Assembly: GCA_016792805.1 (NCBI GenBank) | Contig: JAEUHX010000055.1 | Location: 143,481 to 207,480 of the forward strand | Source of the DNA: Planctomycetota bacterium | Lineage (GTDB): Bacteria; Planctomycetota; UBA1135; JACQFD01 | Direction of reading: 5' to 3' | DNA: 64,000 nucleotides | Shown: positions 59,644 through 64,000 of the stretch, one piece after another | How positions within the stretch are numbered: the first letter of the stretch is position 1 | Layout: each line of letters opens with the position of its first letter | Notes under the pieces: model-generated | The model's database searches: none | What the model saw: only the letters and a program-made list of their open reading frames with translations | What the model was told of the DNA's origin: nothing | Translations under genes and position numbers: made by a program

Positions 59644-60963
59644 CTACGCCTTGAAGAACTCGCGGTGAAGCGCGCGCACCGCGGGCGTCGCCTCGCTCTC
59701 CTCAAGAATGAGCGAGAGGCTCGTGCGCAGCGCCGAGCGGGTGATGAGCTGCGGGTCGATCTTCTCGCCGTGCAGCGTGGCGAGCGCGCGATGCACGACA
59801 TCGCCGTGCTGTCGCATGCCGCGCCCAACGATGGAGACGGCCGATTTATTTCTCTCCACCGTAACTTCTGCGATCGACGAGAGCTCGCGCGCAACGGGCT
59901 CGAGGTCTGCGTTCCCGAAAGTGGAGAGCGTGACCGACACTTCCGAGGTGGCGATATGGTCAATCACAATTTCGTGGCGGCCGAAAGTATCAAAAAGCCG
60001 CGCCATGAAGCCCGACTGGTCGAGCATGCGCATCGACTGGACGTTCATGAGTGCCACGCCGCGGCGCGACGTGATTGACGTGACGGGCGCGGGCTCCTCG
60101 GCGACCGATTGCACAATCAGTGTTCCTTGCGATTCGGGGCGCCGTGTGTTGAGCACGCGCACGGGGATCGTCTTGGCGACGGCCGGCTGAATTGTGGCTG
60201 GATGCAACACTTTTCCGCCGTAGTAGGCGAGCTCGCCGGCTTCCTCGTAGGTCATCACGGGGATGCTGCGGGCCTGCGGCACGACGCGCGGATCGGCGGT
60301 CATGACGCCGTCGACGTCGGTCCAGATCTGGATCTCCTCGGCGTCGAGCGCGTTGCCGAAGATCGCCCCGGAGTAGTCGCTGCCGTTGCGGCCGAGCGTT
60401 GTCACATATCCTTCGGAATCTCGTCCGATGTAGCCGGTGATGACGGCGACGCCCTTGCGCGGCTTGAGCGTCTTCGCGATCTGTTGCTCCGCCTCCGGCA
60501 GCGGGCGCGCGCGCCCATAGTTGGAATCGGTGGTCAGGCCCGCATCGAAGGCGTCGATGGCGAAGGCGTCGACTCCGACCGCACAAAAATGTGCCGCGAC
60601 GGTGCGGCAGCTCAGGCGTTCGCCGAATGAGTGAACATGATCGAGCGTGCGCGGCGAGAGCTCGCGCACGAGCGCGATGCCGCGCAGCAGCGCGTCGAGC
60701 TGCTCGAGGAGCGGCTTGGCGATGTCCGTCGAGAGACCGAGTTCGCGCAGCACGGTGAAGTGGCGCTCGGCCAGCGGCGCGATGGAAACGTTGCCGGTGA
60801 CGGCTTCGCGCGCCATGCGATCGAGCTGATCGGTCACCCCCGAGTGCGCCGACACGACGACGGCGGGTTTGCGGTCGAGGCGCGCTCGAACGATGCGGGC
60901 CACCTCGCGGATGTGGGCGGCATCGGCGACCGAAGTGCCGCCGAATTTGAGAACGATGGTCAC
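59644..60963 (-). CDS. lysC: Aspartate kinase
   Basis: The GTG at 60963 gives 439 residues beginning MTIVLKFGGTSVAD. KFGGTS (residues 6-11) is the ATP-site motif. SFGERLSCRTVAAHF, TTDSNYGRA and TLGRNGSDYSGAIFGNALDAEEIQIWTDVDGVMTADPR are the kinase core. Two ACT domains at the C-terminus (TSITSRRGVALMNVQSMRM, SAVSIVGRGMRQHGDVVHRAL) indicate allosteric control by Lys or Thr. It phosphorylates aspartate in the first step to lysine, threonine, methionine and diaminopimelate. No fusion to homoserine dehydrogenase. It is divergent from the IPMS-like gene with a 95-base shared upstream region. Confidence 0.95.
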   Translation of the reverse strand: MTIVLKFGGTSVADAAHIREVARIVRARLDRKPAVVVSAHSGVTDQLDRMAREAVTGNVSIAPLAERHFTVLRELGLSTDIAKPLLEQLDALLRGIALVRELSPRTLDHVHSFGERLSCRTVAAHFCAVGVDAFAIDAFDAGLTTDSNYGRARPLPEAEQQIAKTLKPRKGVAVITGYIGRDSEGYVTTLGRNGSDYSGAIFGNALDAEEIQIWTDVDGVMTADPRVVPQARSIPVMTYEEAGELAYYGGKVLHPATIQPAVAKTIPVRVLNTRRPESQGTLIVQSVAEEPAPVTSITSRRGVALMNVQSMRMLDQSGFMARLFDTFGRHEIVIDHIATSEVSVTLSTFGNADLEPVARELSSIAEVTVERNKSAVSIVGRGMRQHGDVVHRALATLHGEKIDPQLITRSALRTSLSLILEESEATPAVRALHREFFKA

Positions 60964-61058
60964 GGTGTCTCTTGGGGGGCGGCGGATGGTACCGGTGGGG
61001 TGGAAGCAAACGAGCGGCCGCGTTGGAATGTGAGATCCCACGCCTCGCCGGAGCTCCC

Positions 61059-62300
61059 ATGTCTGCCGCCCAACGTCCTTCCGACCTCATCTATGACTGG
61101 AACGTCGCGACGCGCCCCGCCGCGCGCCCGGCGAAGCCGATCGAGTTCGACGACGAGACGCTGCGCGACGGGCTGCAGTCGCCGTCGGCCAATGATCCCG
61201 ACCTCGACGCGAAGATGGACCTCGTGCGGCGCATGGCGGCGCTCGGCATCACGACGGCCGATGTGGGGCTTCCGGGAGCGGGGCCGCGCGCGCGCCATCA
61301 CATCGAAACGCTCGTGAGGATGATTCAGAGCGAGAAGTTACCGATCGGAGCGAACGTCGCGTGCCGAACTGTGGTGACCGACATTCAGCCGGCAGCGGAG
61401 CTCGTACAGAAAACGGGCTTTCCGCTGGAAGTGTGCGCATTCATCGGCTCGTCGCCCATTCGGCAGTATGCGGAGGGCTGGGAGCTGAAGACGATGCTCG
61501 AGAACGTGCGGGCGGCGATCTCGTTCTGTAGAAAAGAGAAGTTGTCTTGCATGTTCGTGACGGAAGACACGACGCGCGCGCACCCCGACACGATCCGCGC
61601 GCTCTACCACGCCGCGATCGAGGAGGGAGCGCGGCGTATTTGTGTCTGCGACACATGCGGACACGTAACGCCGGACGGCGTGCGCGCGCTGCTCGGTTAT
61701 GTGAAGCAGATCGTGAAGGAGACGGGCCACGATGTGAAGATCGACTGGCACGGCCATCGCGACCGCGGGCTCGGCGTGGCGAATTGCATCGCCGCCATCG
61801 AAGCCGGAGCCGATCGGATCCACGCAACGGCGCTCGGCGTCGGCGAGCGCGCCGGCAACGCCGAGATGGATTTGTTGCTCGTGAACTTGAAGCTCCTCGG
61901 CTGGATCGATCAGGATCTGCGGCCGCTGCGCGGATATGTGGACGCGGCGTCGAAGGCGATCGGCATCCCCGTCCCGCATAATTACCCGGTCTTCGGCGAC
62001 GATGCGTTTGAGACCGGCACAGGCGTGCACGCGTCGGCGGTCGTGAAGGCGTTCCGCATGGGAGATGCGTGGCTCGCCAATCGCGTGTACAGCGGCGTCC
62101 CCGCCGATGATTTCGGCCTCGAGCAGAAGATCGGCATCGGTCCCATGAGCGGAAAGAGTAATGTTCAGTGGGTGCTGGAGAAGCGCGGCGTCGCCCCGAC
62201 GGACGAGCTCGTGAAGCGGCTGCTCGACCGGGCGAAGGGGTCGACGCGGCTTCTCACCGATGCCGAGATTGATGAGGTTTGCCGAGGCGCGAGCGCGTAG
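61059..62300 (+). CDS. 2-isopropylmalate/homocitrate synthase-like aldolase (HMGL family)
   Basis: A 413-residue TIM-barrel enzyme: DDETLRDGLQSPS (active-site Arg-Asp), VCAFIGSSPIRQY, RRICVCDTCGHVTPDGV, and the metal site DWHGHRDRGLGVANCIAAIEAGADRIHATALGVGERAGNAEMDLLLVNL. These match LeuA-type enzymes that condense acetyl-CoA with a 2-oxoacid, except that the usual His-x-His-Asn-Asp reads HGHRD. The C-terminal LeuA regulatory domain is absent; only a short catalytic accessory region follows (GTGVHASAVVKAF, IGPMSGKSNVQWVL). The exact substrate (2-oxoisovalerate, 2-oxoglutarate, pyruvate) cannot be decided. Divergent from lysC. Confidence 0.84.
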   Translation: MSAAQRPSDLIYDWNVATRPAARPAKPIEFDDETLRDGLQSPSANDPDLDAKMDLVRRMAALGITTADVGLPGAGPRARHHIETLVRMIQSEKLPIGANVACRTVVTDIQPAAELVQKTGFPLEVCAFIGSSPIRQYAEGWELKTMLENVRAAISFCRKEKLSCMFVTEDTTRAHPDTIRALYHAAIEEGARRICVCDTCGHVTPDGVRALLGYVKQIVKETGHDVKIDWHGHRDRGLGVANCIAAIEAGADRIHATALGVGERAGNAEMDLLLVNLKLLGWIDQDLRPLRGYVDAASKAIGIPVPHNYPVFGDDAFETGTGVHASAVVKAFRMGDAWLANRVYSGVPADDFGLEQKIGIGPMSGKSNVQWVLEKRGVAPTDELVKRLLDRAKGSTRLLTDAEIDEVCRGASA

Positions 62301-62306
62301 CCGACC

Positions 62307-62804
62307 TCAGCCCCCGAGGAGCGCTGCGACCTTCTTCGGCTGCATGAAATCGAGGTAGCGGCCGCACATCGACGGGGTCAGCACCTCGATCAGCACTCGG
62401 TTCTCAAGCCACAATTCCACGACACGGAACGCGGGGCCGCGGTCGCATGTGACGGCGCGCCAGCCCTCCCGCGCGGCAATCGCCTTCACCTCCGCCTCCT
62501 CGAGGACGGAAGCGATGGCGGCATGTGTGGAGATGGCCCGCGGCGCCGGATTGCGCTCCGACATTTGAACTTCCCAAGGAGCGAGCGAGGCATCCGGCGT
62601 GGCCGGCCCCGCCTCGCCGACTCCGGGAACAAGGCACACATCGTCAGGATACACTTCGACCGCCGTGCCGCGCTCGTCTCCGGCGAGAACGATGAACGAG
62701 CGGGGCGCCACGGGGAACGGGAAAAGTGAGCCGCGCCAGAGCTCAGCAAAGACACGGGCGACGCGCTCGGGATTCGAAGCAGGGATGGAAAAATGGTGGA
62801 TCAT
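62307..62804 (-). CDS. VOC (glyoxalase/dioxygenase-like) superfamily protein
   Basis: A 165-residue protein starting MIHHFSIPASNPERVARVFAEL, the first beta-alpha unit of a VOC module with a His metal position. The later ISTHAAIASVLEEAEVKAIAAREGW is the second-module helix, and VLIEVLTPSM carries a Glu in the usual last metal position. Function unknown. It follows the TetR gene by 21 bases in the same direction, so the regulator probably controls it together with itself. Confidence 0.76.
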   Translation of the reverse strand: MIHHFSIPASNPERVARVFAELWRGSLFPFPVAPRSFIVLAGDERGTAVEVYPDDVCLVPGVGEAGPATPDASLAPWEVQMSERNPAPRAISTHAAIASVLEEAEVKAIAAREGWRAVTCDRGPAFRVVELWLENRVLIEVLTPSMCGRYLDFMQPKKVAALLGG

Positions 62805-62825
62805 GATGAAACTCTTCGTGGAGCG

Positions 62826-63419
62826 TTATGTATCGGATCTCTTGAGGGAACGGAGAAGGGTCTCGATGGCCCACGCGGAAGCCTCGCCGGCCTCCTTGCC
62901 GTCGAGGTTCCAGTGCTCTCTCATGGAGAGCCAGGCGTAGCCGGAGTACAACAATTGGATGATGGCGCAGACGCGCGTGCGCTGACTTGGAGCGAGGCCG
63001 GTCGTCGCGTCGGCGAGCGCGGCGCGAAAGGCCTGGACGCGCTCAGGCTGGACCGACATGCGCATCTCGCGGCCCTCCTTGCTGAGGAGCGCGGCGCGCA
63101 TGACCGGGGCGATGTCGTCAAAACGGGCCATCACGGCGCGTACGTCGGCAAGGAGTGCCGCCTCGGTCGTCGGCATCCCGCGGGAACCGAGGCGCTCATC
63201 GAGGAGGCTCCAGTAGGCGCGGAGGAGGTCGCCCTTCGTCGGGAAGTGCCGGTAGAGCGTCCGCTCGGGAACCTGGGCCGCCCTCGAAACGCCCTGATAG
63301 GAAACCTCGTCAGCGCCGCTCAGGAGCATGGCCTCTACGCCTTCGAGAATGCGACGGCGTGTGACGGCCGCCTGCTCCTGGCGGAGGGATGGACGGCGAA
63401 CCGGCTCGATCGACTTCAT
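62826..63419 (-). CDS. TetR-family transcriptional regulator
   Basis: A 197-residue regulator. N-terminal TetR helix-turn-helix: AVTRRRILEGVEAMLLSGADEVSYQGVSRAAQVPERTLYRHFPTKGDLLRAYW (residues about 18-70). The C-terminal ligand domain is helical with Trp/Tyr near the end (LLYSGYAWLSMREHWNLDG). A 17-base palindrome overlapping its start codon is a ready autoregulatory operator. Likely represses itself and the VOC gene until a small hydrophobic ligand binds. Confidence 0.9.
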   Translation of the reverse strand: MKSIEPVRRPSLRQEQAAVTRRRILEGVEAMLLSGADEVSYQGVSRAAQVPERTLYRHFPTKGDLLRAYWSLLDERLGSRGMPTTEAALLADVRAVMARFDDIAPVMRAALLSKEGREMRMSVQPERVQAFRAALADATTGLAPSQRTRVCAIIQLLYSGYAWLSMREHWNLDGKEAGEASAWAIETLLRSLKRSDT

Positions 63420-63435
63420 GGCAGTAAGACTGCCA
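63419..63435. promoter_or_regulatory. Probable TetR operator at the regulator's own start
   Basis: TGGCAGT-AAG-ACTGCCA, a perfect 7-bp inverted repeat with a 3-base centre, overlapping the first base of the TetR start codon (ATG read leftward from 63419). Size and position fit autorepression by a TetR dimer. Confidence 0.75.
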
Positions 63436-63605
63436 AGTCGCGGGCTCGACCGCAAGCTAGAACTTCCCGAAGCGTCAGATTCCTTACGCGGTGCCCCCTT
63501 GTGCGAATGGTGACCTGGGGGTTCCCTTGGTCCTCCCCGAGTTCCCGCACGTGCGGCGGCCGCACCGCCGCACCTCAACGTCTCTGACCTCTCCGGAGTC
63601 AAATC

Positions 63606-64000
63606 ATGTCGAAGCACATCGGGCTATCGATCCTCGCGGCTGCCGCAGTTTTTTGTGGCATTGCCTCGGCGCAGCAAGTGCTCGTCGTCGACGATACGCC
63701 GGGTCCTGGAGTGAACTTCACATCTCTGCAAGCGGCGCACGACGCCGCCGCGCCGGGAGATATCTTATTGGTGAAGGCCGGCACATACCCGAGCCTCATT
63801 ATCTCGAAGGGACTCACCGTGACCGCGGATACGGGTGCATTGGTGAACGTCTCGACTCTTGCTTTCGGGCTCGGGGTCGTCGTGTCGAACATCCCGCTGG
63901 GTCAATCTGTGGTACTTCGCGAGATCCATGTTCAGAACCAAGCCTTCTCGATCACGAACTGTAGTGGTTCGGTTTGGCTGGATCATTGCTCCGCGACGGG
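63606..64000 (+). CDS. Exported beta-helix (pectin-lyase-like) protein, 5' part
   Basis: The ATG at 63606 (GGAG about 9 bases before) opens a frame that runs off the window. A signal peptide (SILAAAAVFCGIASAQ) is followed by VLVVDDTPGPGVNFTSLQAAHDAAAPGDILLVKAGTYP, the standard opening of right-handed parallel beta-helix proteins, in which D-D-x-x-G-x-x-x-x-S-L-Q-x-A leads into the first coil. Later residues (ISKGLTVTADTGALVNV, VVLREIHVQNQAFSITNCSGSVWLDHCSAT) continue the helix turns. About 131 residues visible. Probably a surface or secreted carbohydrate-binding or structural protein. Confidence 0.82.
   Translation, partial: MSKHIGLSILAAAAVFCGIASAQQVLVVDDTPGPGVNFTSLQAAHDAAAPGDILLVKAGTYPSLIISKGLTVTADTGALVNVSTLAFGLGVVVSNIPLGQSVVLREIHVQNQAFSITNCSGSVWLDHCSAT

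Overview
The window is about two-thirds G+C, densely coded on both strands, and looks chromosomal. No rRNA or other phylogenetic marker is present, so placement rests on gene content. A Planctomycetota (PVC group) bacterium is the best guess. The reasons are a 1,840-residue protein fusing FG-GAP repeats, a PVC-type dehydrogenase propeller, HEAT repeats, a c-type haem site and a DUF1080 domain; three ECF sigma loci, one fused through a membrane segment to an exported region; FG-GAP, thrombospondin-3 and beta-helix surface proteins; and a pair of very large SPFH proteins. GTG starts and 4-base ATGA/GTGA stop-start overlaps are common.

Layout. 1-9.8 kb: end of an amino acid permease, a TPR protein, a minus-strand lipid-type group (SDR epimerase, LpxL-like acyltransferase, diiron ferritin-like protein, Mpo1-like protein), two tandem paralogous small genes, a TPR lipoprotein, then a HAD hydrolase - MoxR ATPase - nitrilase - nadE run and an SRPBCC gene. 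9.8-17.9 kb: exported proteins, a HEAT-repeat protein, and an ECF sigma / zinc-finger anti-sigma / RseB-like trio. 17.9-20.5 kb: tRNA-Arg(CCG) followed by a low-GC block of three tightly packed genes of unknown function. 20.6-34.5 kb: a 13.9-kb co-directional block containing the giant fusion protein, a Dabb protein, a split Tm-1-like pair, a 163-bp imperfect palindrome, a complete CUT1-type ABC importer with two different ATPases and an embedded 63-residue membrane protein, and a fluoride channel. 34.5-41.2 kb: a glycosyltransferase and a B12-radical SAM gene separated by a lower-GC insert (LecA-like lipoprotein, erythromycin-esterase-like lipoprotein, remnant of the radical SAM 3' end). 41.5-47.7 kb: a seven-repeat FG-GAP protein and the SPFH pair with a small membrane partner. 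47.9-52.1 kb: purF, a GT9 glycosyltransferase and a second B12-radical SAM gene. 52.2-58.3 kb: sigma/anti-sigma genes, including the ECF fusion and a signal peptidase with a large insert translationally coupled to an ECF/anti-sigma pair. 58.4-64 kb: a winged-helix-like protein, aspartate kinase, a 2-isopropylmalate-synthase-like enzyme, a VOC protein with its TetR regulator (operator visible), and the start of a beta-helix protein.

Three signals stand out. First, octamers of the form TCACWWWW (mainly TCACTTTT, TCACAAAA, TCACATTT, TCACAAAT, TCACAATT) occur at least 37 times where about two would be expected from base composition. They lie mostly inside genes, and I found none of the five in the three-gene low-GC block. 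Second, that tRNA-adjacent block is the best candidate for an undescribed accessory system. Third, a 163-bp imperfect palindrome lies between the Tm-1-like pair and the transporter.

Limits: everything was read by eye. Family names rest on recognisable motifs, and start sites on reading frame, ribosome-binding-like sequence and overlaps.
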